In this document: positions 25,244 to 33,310 of the stretch, piece after piece
Layout: every line of letters starts with the position of its first letter
Numbering within the stretch: the first letter of the stretch is position 1
Source: Clostridiaceae bacterium
GTDB taxonomy: Bacteria > Bacillota > Clostridia > Acetivibrionales > DTU013
DNA length: 46,809 nucleotides
Direction of reading: 5' to 3'
NCBI GenBank assembly: GCA_012519745.1
Contig: JAAYPO010000107.1
Coordinates: 1-46,809, forward strand
The notes under the pieces: generated by a model
Database searches by the model: none
What the model was told of the DNA's origin: nothing
Seen by the model: only the letters and a program-made list of their open reading frames with translations
Program-made: the position numbers and the translations under genes

Positions 25244-25263
25244 CTATAAAGAGCCCTTCCATT

Positions 25264-26229
25264 TCATACCGTACTGCTTCCGAATTCATTTATAAGCCCC
25301 GCCATTTCCTCCTGTGACACCGCTCTGAATACGCGGTCCTTGAACCGGCTCGAATTCCTGCAGCCTTTAGTATACCAGGAAATATGCTTGCGCATCTCAC
25401 GCACGCCTGTATATTCGCCCTTCAGTTCAACAAGCATATCCAGATGCCGGAGCATCATGGATTTCTTTTCTTCAATGTCAGCCACAGGCAGAATTTGACC
25501 TGTTTTGATATAGTGATCGATTCTTTTAAATATCCAGGGATTCCCCTGCGCGCCCCGTCCAACCATCACTGCGTCACAGCCGGTATACTCCAGCATACGC
25601 ACCGCATCCTCCGGCAAGTATATATCACCGTTCCCGATAACCGGTATAGAGACGGCCTGCTTGACACTGCGGATGATATCCCAGTCAGCCTTGCCGCTGT
25701 AAAACTGCTCCCTGGTCCTGCCGTGCACGGCTACGGCGGCAGCGCCGCTCTTTTCCGCCATTATGGCAAACTCGACTGCATTGATATGCTCATCATCCCA
25801 GCCCTTTCGCATTTTGACCGTCACAGGCTTTTTCGACGCAGCAACAACTGACTTGATGACTTCACCGGCAAGCTCCGGCTTCAGCATCAACGCGCTTCCC
25901 TCTCCGTTTTTCGTTATCTTTGGCGTAGGGCAGCCCATGTTTATGTCAATAACAGCGGCAGCCGAATCATTCAGCTTATCCGCGGCATACGCCATAATAT
26001 CCGGCTCCGAGCCAAATATCTGTATCGCCGCAGGCAGCTCAGCCTCACTGAGCTCGGCCAGCTTCCAGCTTTTTTCGTCCTTGTAGTACATGCCCTTGGC
26101 GCTGATCATTTCGGAATATATGAACCCGCATCCCTGCTCCCTGCACAGCACCCTGAAGGGCTGATCCGTCACTCCCGCCATAGGCGCCAGGAATATGTTG
26201 TTTTCAAATGCAACCGAACCGATTTTCAT
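25264..26229 (-). CDS. dusB: tRNA-dihydrouridine synthase B
   Basis: A 321-residue FMN-dependent Dus enzyme reducing uridines in the tRNA D-loop. The TIM-barrel start is ENNIFLAPMAGVTDQPFR; the catalytic Cys is in DINMGCPTPKITKNGEGSALM; VTVKMRKGWDD, AVHGRTREQFYSGKADW and MVGRGAQGNPWIF are FMN- and substrate-binding motifs; the C-terminal helical domain ends in RNSSRFKDRVF. Length and start (MKIGSVAFENNIFLAPMAG) match DusB. The ribosome binding site is weak (GAAGATGGT well upstream). It is flanked by a tRNA gene on one side and a MITE-like element on the other, and appears monocistronic. Confidence 0.96.
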   Translation of the reverse strand: MKIGSVAFENNIFLAPMAGVTDQPFRVLCREQGCGFIYSEMISAKGMYYKDEKSWKLAELSEAELPAAIQIFGSEPDIMAYAADKLNDSAAAVIDINMGCPTPKITKNGEGSALMLKPELAGEVIKSVVAASKKPVTVKMRKGWDDEHINAVEFAIMAEKSGAAAVAVHGRTREQFYSGKADWDIIRSVKQAVSIPVIGNGDIYLPEDAVRMLEYTGCDAVMVGRGAQGNPWIFKRIDHYIKTGQILPVADIEEKKSMMLRHLDMLVELKGEYTGVREMRKHISWYTKGCRNSSRFKDRVFRAVSQEEMAGLINEFGSSTV

Positions 26230-26461
26230 TTATGTCTACCATCTTCATCATTATTAACTGCATCTGAGTTATTTTATCATAATCTGATAGTAATAATCCA
26301 CGGTTGGCACCTGGATCCGATCGAATAAAAAGTTGTTCATCGCTCATTTGTTTGAACGGTATACAAATTTCCATCTTACCGCTCTGACAGTATGTCCATT
26401 GTATCAAGTTCTGCTGATTCATACCCGCAACGATGCAGCCATGCTCCATTTACCTCACTTG

Positions 26462-26510
26462 CAATAAAAAAGAGACCCCCGCTGCTGTTCACAACGAAGA
26501 CCTCTCCTGT
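26462..26510 (-). terminator. Possible terminator after tRNA-Arg
   Basis: Downstream of the tRNA on the minus strand a G/C-rich imperfect hairpin (GAGAGGTC opposite GGGGTCTC) is followed by TTTTTT. Pairing is imperfect, so this is tentative. Confidence 0.4.
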
Positions 26511-26511
26511 C

Positions 26512-26586
26512 TGGCGTCCCGAGCAGGAATCGAACCCGCATCAATGGAACCGGAATCCATTACCTTATCCATTAGGCCACCGGGAC
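26512..26586 (-). tRNA. tRNA-Arg (anticodon CCG)
   Basis: The minus strand folds into a full cloverleaf: acceptor GTCCCGG/TCGGGAC, D-arm GCCT-AATGGATA-AGGT, anticodon arm ATGGA-TTCCGGT-TCCAT with anticodon CCG, T-arm GCGGG-TTCGATT-CCTGC, discriminator G and an encoded CCA (26512-26514). It reads the arginine codon CGG. Confidence 0.95.
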
Positions 26587-26759
26587 ATTTATCGCCTTGC
26601 TATAGTATTATAGCCCAATATAAGTAATTTGACAACTGTTATGGAACGGCAAAACAGATTCATCATGTGAAAACTTCTTCCACTTTCTCCAGCCGTTATT
26701 ATTTCCGACAGCCGTAATTATCTCCATCTGCCGATTATTTCCCACCAGCCGATGTAGGG

Positions 26760-26903
26760 GTGTGCAAAAACCTCATCATCTGGGCGCCATATCATAGGTT
26801 TCATTGAAATTATTCCGTGAAAACATAACATAATATGGTGATTTAAGAGTTATGTAGACATTTGAATTGTACTTTGTGCCCAGATGATAGCTTTTTTGCA
26901 CAC
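26760..26903. mobile_element. MITE-like element A (144 bp)
   Basis: The ends are 26-bp imperfect inverted repeats (26760-26785 and 26878-26903; 22 of 26 match) starting GTGTGCAAAAA and ending ATCATCTGGGC. The interior includes TTTCATTGAAATTATT (26799-26814) and CATAATATGG-like sequence also present in element B. There is no coding capacity and no clear target duplication. Confidence 0.75.
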
Positions 26904-26949
26904 TGCACTCCTTCTTGTACAGTTTCCAGCCCTGCTGTCAGATAGAAGG

Positions 26950-27091
26950 GTGAGTAAAATTCTAAGTTCTGGGCACGATTTCATTGAAATTATTGAAAGT
27001 ATTATATGATAAGAACACATAATATGGGTATAGTGGAGTTATGGAAACTTCCCAATAGTTCAAGGCGCCCATAACCTCGAATTTTACACAC
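26950..27091. mobile_element. MITE-like element B (142 bp)
   Basis: The ends are 25-bp imperfect inverted repeats (26950-26974 and 27067-27091; 21 of 25 match) of type GTGTGTAAAATTC...TGGGC. The interior shares TTTCATTGAAATTATT (26979-26994) and ACATAATATGG with element A in the same orientation, so both descend from one family. The termini recall IS256-type ends, which is only a guess. Confidence 0.75.
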
Positions 27092-27164
27092 CGCCCTCCT
27101 TCACGCGCGCTGCAGATGTGCTTAGGTGTACTGGAATGGGTTGCCGGTATAGCCTTCCGGCATT

Positions 27165-28166
27165 TCATTCGATCCACTCCCTCTTGCAGGACAGATATTT
27201 AAAAGCAAATTCAGGGTCGTCAGACAGTTTGAATGTGATATCCACACGTTGGTCCACGTGCATTATTTCGGAGTAATCGTCCCTGAGAAAGATCTCCAAT
27301 ACCAACTCGCTCCTCCGGGTTTCTGCTTTTATCTCACCTGCATAATCGAACAGGGCTTTCATGTTTTCACTTACATGATCATACTGCTCCTCAAAGCTGT
27401 CAAGTTCATGAAAGGAAAATCCATCAAATGACGCCTTGAACATACCGTCACTGTTCCTTGAGATCTCTCTCAGCCTGTAATACATACCGCCATGATAATC
27501 CCAACCAGTAGCAGTGTATCTGTCATCTGCAAAATCAAAAAGGCTGCTGCTTCTGTGGGTATATTCCAGGTCGGAGAAAAGCCTGTTGACCGTCTTTTCA
27601 AAAGTTTCCTTTGGCATATAGGAATATCCCTCAGCATTGGTCTCATGCTGAGATAACATAAAGGCAAACAGTACCAGACCATCCCAGTCAAGCTTTGTTT
27701 TGTTGCCGAAATCCGGCAGTGCCCTCAGTTCATACCGATGATAAGGGCCCCTGTATCCATGGTCTTCCATGTAATAATTGAAAAATGATTCGACAAGCTC
27801 ATCATTCACGACAAGCGGGTCATCTTTAAGAAGTGCATGTCTGATCCTGTCAACGGCATTGATATCAGCCTCAGCAGGCTTTACATCACTGCCTGTGTCT
27901 GAAAGATTTTCACCTGGCTGGATATCCCTGCTTCCGGACGGCCGGGTATCTCCGTTTCCGGACGGCTGGATATCCCCGTTTCCGGACGGCTGAGCCTGCT
28001 CATCGCCATCCTGCTGCATGTCGGTATTATCGCCCTGCCTGTCGACCTCTCCGGCCGGCGGCATATCAGCCTCATCAAGTGCCGGATTTGCCGCTGTACA
28101 AGATGTGAGCATACACAAGCAAAGGATCAACAAAACTATGATATGCAAATTTCTATTTATCAGCAA
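27165..28166 (-). CDS. Lipoprotein with tandem Pro-Ser-Gly-Asn repeats, function unknown
   Basis: A 333-residue secreted lipoprotein. Residues 1-23 are a signal peptide ending in the lipobox LTSC; the Cys would be lipidated. A disordered linker (about 25-100) contains octapeptide repeats of type QPSGNGDI encoded by a 24-bp DNA repeat. The globular part (about 105-333) is rich in aromatic and charged residues (DHGYRGPYHRYELRALPDFGN, YSYMPKETFEKTVNRLF) and not recognised. The start is a TTG at 28166 with GAGGTG six bases upstream; no in-frame ATG lies before the signal peptide core. It is the last gene after the ABC/Yip1-like set, 143 bases from its neighbour, so it may have its own promoter. 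Confidence 0.8.
   Translation of the reverse strand: MLINRNLHIIVLLILCLCMLTSCTAANPALDEADMPPAGEVDRQGDNTDMQQDGDEQAQPSGNGDIQPSGNGDTRPSGSRDIQPGENLSDTGSDVKPAEADINAVDRIRHALLKDDPLVVNDELVESFFNYYMEDHGYRGPYHRYELRALPDFGNKTKLDWDGLVLFAFMLSQHETNAEGYSYMPKETFEKTVNRLFSDLEYTHRSSSLFDFADDRYTATGWDYHGGMYYRLREISRNSDGMFKASFDGFSFHELDSFEEQYDHVSENMKALFDYAGEIKAETRRSELVLEIFLRDDYSEIMHVDQRVDITFKLSDDPEFAFKYLSCKREWIE
27930..28001. repeat. 24-bp tandem repeats within the lipoprotein linker
   Basis: Three adjacent units start at 27930, 27954 and 27978; the cores read TTCCGGACGGC with a following GGATATC or variant, and a degenerate unit precedes at about 27906. On the coding strand each unit encodes one octapeptide, so copy-number change keeps the frame and alters linker length. 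Confidence 0.8.
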
Positions 28167-28202
28167 TCAATACACCTCTCATCATAAAAGCAACTATGAG
28201 TA

Positions 28203-28225
28203 CTCACCAATGGCTGACAGGTGAG
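28203..28225. promoter_or_regulatory. Small hairpin in the lipoprotein leader
   Basis: CTCACC and GGTGAG enclose 11 bases, about 40-60 bases upstream of the lipoprotein TTG start. It is a possible leader stem-loop with no T-run; its role is unknown. Confidence 0.3.
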
Positions 28226-28309
28226 CCAAAGTTATCCGTCCTATGATTTATTATGACGAAATGCAAAGCAACAAGTTCCCTTCTTGCATTTTGAAGAGGC
28301 GGCCGACTA

Positions 28310-28975
28310 TCACCTGAACAGCTTCATCAGCCATTTCACGATCATTTCGGAAAACACGGTGCCAAAGATGAAATTCCAAATGTACACGATAATGAACGTC
28401 AGCCTGTTGAACAAAGGGCTGAATCTGAAAATAGTATTGATCCCCCGTGCAATTATTGATGAAAACCAAATATTCATCACTAATGAAAACGCAACTGCCA
28501 GGCTCACCAACCAGTCGGGGCTGTCGTTGATATAGCCGGATACGGCAAAATAGAATGCCGTAGTTATTGGAGTTATAATGAAATGAGTCATTATATATAT
28601 CTTCATGACCTTTATATACGATGGTTTGAGCTCAGTTGCCGGATCCACCTTCAGCTCCGTATTCTGGCTTATTTTCAGTTCCTTTATTTTCAGCGCCCTG
28701 AAAATATCAAAGAGAGGAACGGATATGAAAAGCACATCTATAAGGCCCAGCAGCAATATCATCACTGCCATCATACAAGCATTGTAGACAATATCGGCAG
28801 TCTGTTTCCCGGAAAACAATGTTTTGAAAAAATATGCCACATCGGGCAGCAGCAGGTCAACGGCGCCTATGAGCACTATTCCTGCTATCAATGTTTTTTT
28901 ATTGTCTGTCAGATTTTCAAAGCTCTTCTTCGGGAAAGCAAGAATATCCAACAGCCGTGATTTTTTATCGTTCAT
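28310..28975 (-). CDS. Yip1-like multi-pass membrane protein
   Basis: A 221-residue protein with a cytoplasmic N-terminus (MNDKKSRLLDILAFPKKSFENLTD) and five or six hydrophobic helices: IAGIVLIGAVDLLLP, a MAVMILLLGLIDVLFISVPLF segment, IMTHFIITPITTAFYFAV, LVSLAVAFSLVMNIWFSSII and a C-terminal helix. The FPKKSFENL start and helix spacing resemble bacterial Yip1/YIPF-domain proteins, often associated with ABC exporters; the function is unknown. The start at 28975 has GGAGA five bases upstream; a longer reading would include a tandem-repeat copy. Gene order suggests it belongs to the ABC operon. Confidence 0.65.
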   Translation of the reverse strand: MNDKKSRLLDILAFPKKSFENLTDNKKTLIAGIVLIGAVDLLLPDVAYFFKTLFSGKQTADIVYNACMMAVMILLLGLIDVLFISVPLFDIFRALKIKELKISQNTELKVDPATELKPSYIKVMKIYIMTHFIITPITTAFYFAVSGYINDSPDWLVSLAVAFSLVMNIWFSSIIARGINTIFRFSPLFNRLTFIIVYIWNFIFGTVFSEMIVKWLMKLFR

Positions 28976-29002
28976 AAATCTCCTCTGGACCACCTTCTCA
29001 TT

Positions 29003-29143
29003 TGCCTGAGCTGTGTCCATATCTCCCGCTCTCAGGCATTCAGCCTGTCCGGGCGTTGTTTTTTCCTGCCTGAGCTGTGTCCATACCTTCCGGCCTCGGC
29101 GATCAGTCTGTACGGGCGGTGTTTATGCCCGTCTGAGCTGTGT
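29003..29143. repeat. Imperfect tandem repeat of about 64 bp, 2.3 copies
   Basis: Copies begin at 29003 and 29067, with a partial third at 29126. The shared start is TGCCTGAGCTGTGTCCATA, and a second conserved block CAGYCTGTMCGGGCG occurs about 40 bases into each full copy. The partial copy is the 3' end of the permease gene, so the repeats look like duplications of that gene end. Confidence 0.65.
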
Positions 29144-30337
29144 ATTTATTATAACATAACTAACCGGCAATAAAACCAGCGATATTGCAAATAGTACCAA
29201 AACAGGCATTACCGCAGCAGAAATCGCGCCCGGTTCCAGCAGCAGCGCATTCACGGCGCTAAGCGCCCATCCCTGCGGGGTGAGCAGTGACAAGGTCCTG
29301 ATTCTCTCGGGCATCTCAATGAAATTCCAGAAGCAGCCTCCCGCAAACCCCGTCAGCATCGCTACAATGGGAGCACCCGCTTGCAGCTGGGTCTGCGTTT
29401 TCAAAACAGATGAAAGGAACATACTGATGCCGATGACTGCAAGAAGGTAGGCAGCCAATACCAGATATGACCAAAAACCTGTGAACAGGACGATTCCAAA
29501 AAACAGCTTCAGTACAACACTAAACATCAATATTTGGAGGGCACCCGCTGCAAACAGCGCCAGCACGCTGCCCTGGAACGATACGGCCAGAGCCCTGTTC
29601 CCTGCCCCAAGCCTTTTGATGGTGCCGTTTGTCCTTTCCTCGACCAGCCAGCCGCTGCTGAAAAGCATGAAAAACATTATGAAGGCAATGATCAGCCCGG
29701 TAGATGAAGCAGAGGCCGCAGGCATCGACACGCGCTCCACTGACTCAGTCTGATCTCCCCGCATCTCCCTGTAGTCTATTGTAAAAATGGGCTCCGGCTC
29801 CCAGAAGGTATCTGCATATGCAGTCACCTCTTCTCTGAAGCCGCTGTCTTTCTCTATCCCCAGCTCGTCATATTTCTGCAGCACATTGTCAGCTGCCGTA
29901 TTTGTCATTATGATCCTGATCGCTTCGGCTGCCACCACTTCCCGGGTAAATCCGTCAGAGTATGAGGAAGGCGAGCTATGCATTTCTATCAGCCCTTTGC
30001 TTTCGCCCTTGAGTATACTGTCTTCAAATCCCTCGCTGATGATATACACCTGCTCAGCCTCATGATCCTCAAGCATCTCCATGGCATTTGCCCTGTCAGT
30101 CCTAGTCAGGCTGATGCCTTCCTTACCGCCAAGCCTGTCCAGCAGCAGCTTGGAGCTTACGCTCATATCCTCATCCACAACAGCCAGCGGTATGGTATTG
30201 AGCTTCTCATATCTCAGTGCATATCCGGCAGCAACTGTTATTAGCAGCGGTATGATAATCATTGCAGCAAAAAAGAGCCTGTCTGCAAGCAACATTTTCA
30301 GTTTATAATAAGCAACAGTAAGTAATCTGATAATCAT
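29123..30337 (-). CDS. ABC-2 type transporter permease (second subunit)
   Basis: A 404-residue ABC-2 membrane subunit. One N-terminal helix (about 20-40, ADRLFFAAMIIIPLLITVAAGY) precedes a large external domain (about 45-215), then five or six helices with SAVNALLLEPGAI and VERTNGTIKRLGAGNRALAVSFQGSVL, the cytoplasmic loop typical of the YhgE/YhaP-like ABC-2 family. The start at 30337 overlaps the stop of the preceding permease (ATGA) and has GAAGGAGG upstream; the open frame continues much further upstream but only as an alternate frame of that gene. It forms a heterodimeric channel with the upstream permease, by inference from pairing. Confidence 0.88.
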   Translation of the reverse strand: MIIRLLTVAYYKLKMLLADRLFFAAMIIIPLLITVAAGYALRYEKLNTIPLAVVDEDMSVSSKLLLDRLGGKEGISLTRTDRANAMEMLEDHEAEQVYIISEGFEDSILKGESKGLIEMHSSPSSYSDGFTREVVAAEAIRIIMTNTAADNVLQKYDELGIEKDSGFREEVTAYADTFWEPEPIFTIDYREMRGDQTESVERVSMPAASASSTGLIIAFIMFFMLFSSGWLVEERTNGTIKRLGAGNRALAVSFQGSVLALFAAGALQILMFSVVLKLFFGIVLFTGFWSYLVLAAYLLAVIGISMFLSSVLKTQTQLQAGAPIVAMLTGFAGGCFWNFIEMPERIRTLSLLTPQGWALSAVNALLLEPGAISAAVMPVLVLFAISLVLLPVSYVIINTQLRRA

Positions 30338-31545
30338 TGCCTCCTTCTTGCCGACCTCATTACAACTGCGGATAATCCAAACATCACAAATCCCATCACA
30401 GCCAGTACAAGTGCATGGGTTCCCGTATGGGCCAGGCTGCTGCCTGAAAACAGGATCATAAATCCATCCATTGCCCATCTGTTTATGGTCAGCATACTGA
30501 CATTCCGTACCAATGCCGGCATTGATGACAGGGGGTAAATACTTCCGCCGATCACCGCCATGAGCAGTATTCCCAGATTTCCTATTATATCTGCGGCAGC
30601 AGGGGATCTGGACAGTGATGCTATAAATACCGACCACGCGCTGACAGCCAGAACGATCCCGCCAAAGAGCAGCAGCACATCCTTTATGGACGCTCCCCAG
30701 TAATTGTTGAAAATCTTCGATGTCAACAATATTATGATCCCGAACTGAATCATAATGAGCATTACAGAAACAATCAGCTTCGAGAGCACGACCTTCCACA
30801 AGCCGACCGGCGCTGCGGCCAGCCTCTGCGTTATCCCCTCGCTTCTTTCGGTCACCATCATTTTCACTCCGGGCATCCCGGCAAACATCATGAAAACTGC
30901 GATCAATGCTGCAGTAAAGTACTCTGCAGGAGTCAAAGCACTTTGAACTCCGGCCTCAGTGTCTGAGAACACTGCTGTTCTGGCAAGTGCCTGAAGCATA
31001 TACTCCATAACAGCGCTGTTGAACCTGGTATCCAGTTCATCCCCCGTGATACCGGCCTGGGTGTCGTAATACCATATTGTATTGATAGCGCCTTGTGCCG
31101 CTGTTACCAGACTGGCCGCGCTTTGGGAAATATTTTTGACTATAAAGGCCTGAAGGGGTTTGGAGCTATTGCCTATCACGGTGGCAGGATTGTTTTCCCC
31201 GTAGGCAATGCTGTTCGTAAAGTCCTCAGGAATTATCACGATGCCGCCGATCTCGCCTTCCTTGAGGCTCTGCAGAGCTTCCTGCTCGTCCATCCGCCGT
31301 ATTTCACTGAATATGCTTATCTCCTCGAACTGATTGATCAGTATCCTGGTCTGAGTGGTGTTCTCCTTGTCCACCAGCGCTATAGGAAACGGCTCGATAA
31401 AGCTGCTTTTGTCAAGATAAGGCGAAAGGGCATACATAAAGAAGGAAATGAAAACCACCGGCGCTGCCAAAAGCAGCACGCAAGCCTTCCAATCCTTCAG
31501 AAAAAGCCGTATATCATTCTTGAGCAGCGCTGTGAACGAAGTCAT
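30334..31545 (-). CDS. ABC-2 type transporter permease (first subunit)
   Basis: A 403-residue ABC-2 permease paralogous to the next gene: N-terminal helix (CVLLLAAPVVFISFFMYAL), external domain (about 45-195) containing VALVDKENTTQTRILINQFEE, then helices with MMFAGMPGVKMMVTERSEGITQRLAAAPVGLWKVVLSK, the conserved ABC-2 loop (ER-EG-L), and SGSSLAHTGTHALVLAVMGF near the end. Family exporters carry drugs, lipids or peptides; the substrate is unknown here. GGGGA lies immediately before the ATG. It is translationally coupled to the second permease and follows the extracytoplasmic protein by 16 bases. Confidence 0.88.
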   Translation of the reverse strand: MTSFTALLKNDIRLFLKDWKACVLLLAAPVVFISFFMYALSPYLDKSSFIEPFPIALVDKENTTQTRILINQFEEISIFSEIRRMDEQEALQSLKEGEIGGIVIIPEDFTNSIAYGENNPATVIGNSSKPLQAFIVKNISQSAASLVTAAQGAINTIWYYDTQAGITGDELDTRFNSAVMEYMLQALARTAVFSDTEAGVQSALTPAEYFTAALIAVFMMFAGMPGVKMMVTERSEGITQRLAAAPVGLWKVVLSKLIVSVMLIMIQFGIIILLTSKIFNNYWGASIKDVLLLFGGIVLAVSAWSVFIASLSRSPAAADIIGNLGILLMAVIGGSIYPLSSMPALVRNVSMLTINRWAMDGFMILFSGSSLAHTGTHALVLAVMGFVMFGLSAVVMRSARRRQ

Positions 31546-31561
31546 CCCCTATATTTCTCCC

Positions 31562-33298
31562 CTACTGGCCAAACAATGCATCAAAAATGTACCTGTTATT
31601 CAGATAAAATGCTCCGAATGAGGCCATGACCTCCATCTCCAGATCCTTCAGCTCCTCATCCGATACTGCATTCAGGTCGGCAACATTCTCCCGTTCCATG
31701 TCGGGCAGTGAAAAATCGGCTATATCAAAGCTATCCTCATCCGCAATGTCCAGGCGTGCTGAAAAATCATTAATGTTCAGGAAAGGCAGATCGGCACTGA
31801 TATCGATGCTTGTTACATTATTTGAAGTCTTGAGCTTCTTGTTTCCCCAGGACATATTGTCCAGCGTACCGCTCACTCGCCCGTCCCCGGTCTCACCTGT
31901 TATCCTGGCATCAAGCTTTATTGTTTTGTTGTTCCGCTGAGTTTTCTGATCGATTCCCCCGGAAACATCCAGACCGATGTCTATCTGGTTCCTGATGCCG
32001 TTTGCACCGGTCACGGCATACATTATATCGACATTTCCTTTGGTATCGGTGCCGGAACCGCCGGTTTTCTCAAACACTGGAACTACCGAAAGCTCTGTGG
32101 TCCTGTCCTCTTCACTACCGTATTCCACAACGGAAATACTGACCTTTCGGTTTCTGATGTCGTCAAACACTGCATTGCTGCAGGCGGCAAACATATCGAG
32201 CTTAATGGATGTTCCTCCCTTTATACTGTTGATATCCAGCATTATCTCACGCTGCAATATGTTGCTGTCCTTATCGATGACTACCTTCATCAGCAGGCCG
32301 TCCTTTAGGCGGTAATCTGCCGCAAGCTGCTTCAGCCGGCTCCTGAATCCTTCGATATCCTTGCTCTCGCTCAGCTTACTGACTATTTCCCTTTCATGAT
32401 CGCTCAGCGTCATGTCTCCGGTTTCATCCAAATATTCAAACAGACCAAACAGGCCTGCATCGTCCAGCAGCGTGGACAGATTGGCATAGCTGCCATAAAG
32501 GTGTTTCAGCAGCACCTCGTCTTCCGATACTGCTGTGAGCAATTCTCTAAAAAGCGATGAGGCCTTTTCCTCATCGAGAAAGATGTGCATTTCATCTCCC
32601 TCAATGGTCTTCTCGCCTGCTGTAGAATTATACTTGCCATTATATGTGACAGTCTCATCAGTGAAATTCTTGGTGAAAATGTCCCCCAGCTTTTTTGAGG
32701 AAGTCAACAGCGGTTCCTTGTCAAAGACCAGGCTCTCCACGATCTTTACACCGGTGATGGCATCCAGCGGCCTTACAGGTATGGAAAACCTGTCATACAG
32801 GTCGTTTAGGCGATCCCGCTCCGTGCAGAAGTATCGGGAAGGCATAATGTCAGGTACCGCAAACCAAATTGTCCTATTGTCCGCATATAGCTCCGCATTT
32901 AAAAATGGCGCTTTTTCCAGCAGCAATGTGGCATCTGTAGCCGATATCTCCTTTTGGGGATGGGTCCTAGTATCTATTATGAGCTTTGTTTTGTTCAGTA
33001 TCCCGGATAACTGCCCTGCATCACTGAACCCCAGCAGTGCTTCGACGCCTTTTATGTCAGCGGTTATCTCGGTGCGGCTCCTGCTGGGGCCTTCCATATA
33101 TGGCTTCTGCTTATCCAAAAGAGAAGTGTGATACTCTCCGATCTGGTTTACTATCCTTTTGAAATTTTTGCTCTCCGCTTCAAGATACAGCTCAGCAGTA
33201 CTCTTCTTTGTAAATGTTGTGTATGCAATGTATGCCAGTGCTGCTGCAAATACGGCAAACAGCAAAATGGCGATGGTTTTCTTCATATTCTTGCTCAT
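31562..33298 (-). CDS. Large membrane-anchored extracytoplasmic protein in the ABC operon (DUF6583-like), function unknown
   Basis: A 578-residue protein with one N-terminal helix (MSKNMKKTIAILLFAVFAAALAYIAYTTF, about 7-28) and no lipobox; the rest is external. It is rich in beta-type repeats with frequent Lys/Glu/Asp (TEITADIKGVEALLGF, DEMHIFLDEEKASSLFRELL, DKDSNILQREIMLDI, DARITGETGDGRVSGTLDNM), reminiscent of LolA/LolB-like or DUF6583 proteins seen beside ABC-2 exporters. Its place between the ATPase (13-base gap) and the permeases (16-base gap) makes it very probably a component of the transporter. GGAG precedes the ATG. The domain name is from memory and tentative. Confidence 0.7.
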   Translation of the reverse strand: MSKNMKKTIAILLFAVFAAALAYIAYTTFTKKSTAELYLEAESKNFKRIVNQIGEYHTSLLDKQKPYMEGPSRSRTEITADIKGVEALLGFSDAGQLSGILNKTKLIIDTRTHPQKEISATDATLLLEKAPFLNAELYADNRTIWFAVPDIMPSRYFCTERDRLNDLYDRFSIPVRPLDAITGVKIVESLVFDKEPLLTSSKKLGDIFTKNFTDETVTYNGKYNSTAGEKTIEGDEMHIFLDEEKASSLFRELLTAVSEDEVLLKHLYGSYANLSTLLDDAGLFGLFEYLDETGDMTLSDHEREIVSKLSESKDIEGFRSRLKQLAADYRLKDGLLMKVVIDKDSNILQREIMLDINSIKGGTSIKLDMFAACSNAVFDDIRNRKVSISVVEYGSEEDRTTELSVVPVFEKTGGSGTDTKGNVDIMYAVTGANGIRNQIDIGLDVSGGIDQKTQRNNKTIKLDARITGETGDGRVSGTLDNMSWGNKKLKTSNNVTSIDISADLPFLNINDFSARLDIADEDSFDIADFSLPDMERENVADLNAVSDEELKDLEMEVMASFGAFYLNNRYIFDALFGQ

Positions 33299-33310
33299 AT
33301 GCTCCGCCCC

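Larger units (their letters stand above)
24943..25263. other. Intergenic region between dusB and mrfA
   Basis: No gene is seen. The central 217 bases are occupied by a MITE-like element described separately; the remainder is an AT-rich leader of mrfA on the right of 24943 and a short spacer after dusB. Confidence 0.6.
26587..27164. other. Gene-free interval containing two related MITE-like elements
   Basis: No supported gene. Two elements with terminal inverted repeats (26760-26903 and 26950-27091) fill most of the region; short frames within them are not coding-like. Confidence 0.7.

Noticed and set aside
26204-26449. 81-codon open frame upstream of dusB
   Set aside because: It overlaps the dusB start, has no ribosome binding site, and its composition is not protein-like; probably the untranslated leader region.
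26962-27177. 71-codon open frame in the gene-free interval
   Set aside because: It is formed almost wholly by MITE-like element B and its flank, without a ribosome binding site.
28976-29020. 15-residue N-terminal extension of the Yip1-like protein
   Set aside because: It is encoded by a tandem-repeat copy and lacks a good ribosome binding site; the internal ATG at 28975 has GGAGA upstream.
30338-30799. N-terminal extension of the second ABC permease frame
   Set aside because: The sequence there is an alternate frame of the upstream permease; the ATGA overlap and GAAGGAGG fix the real start at 30337.
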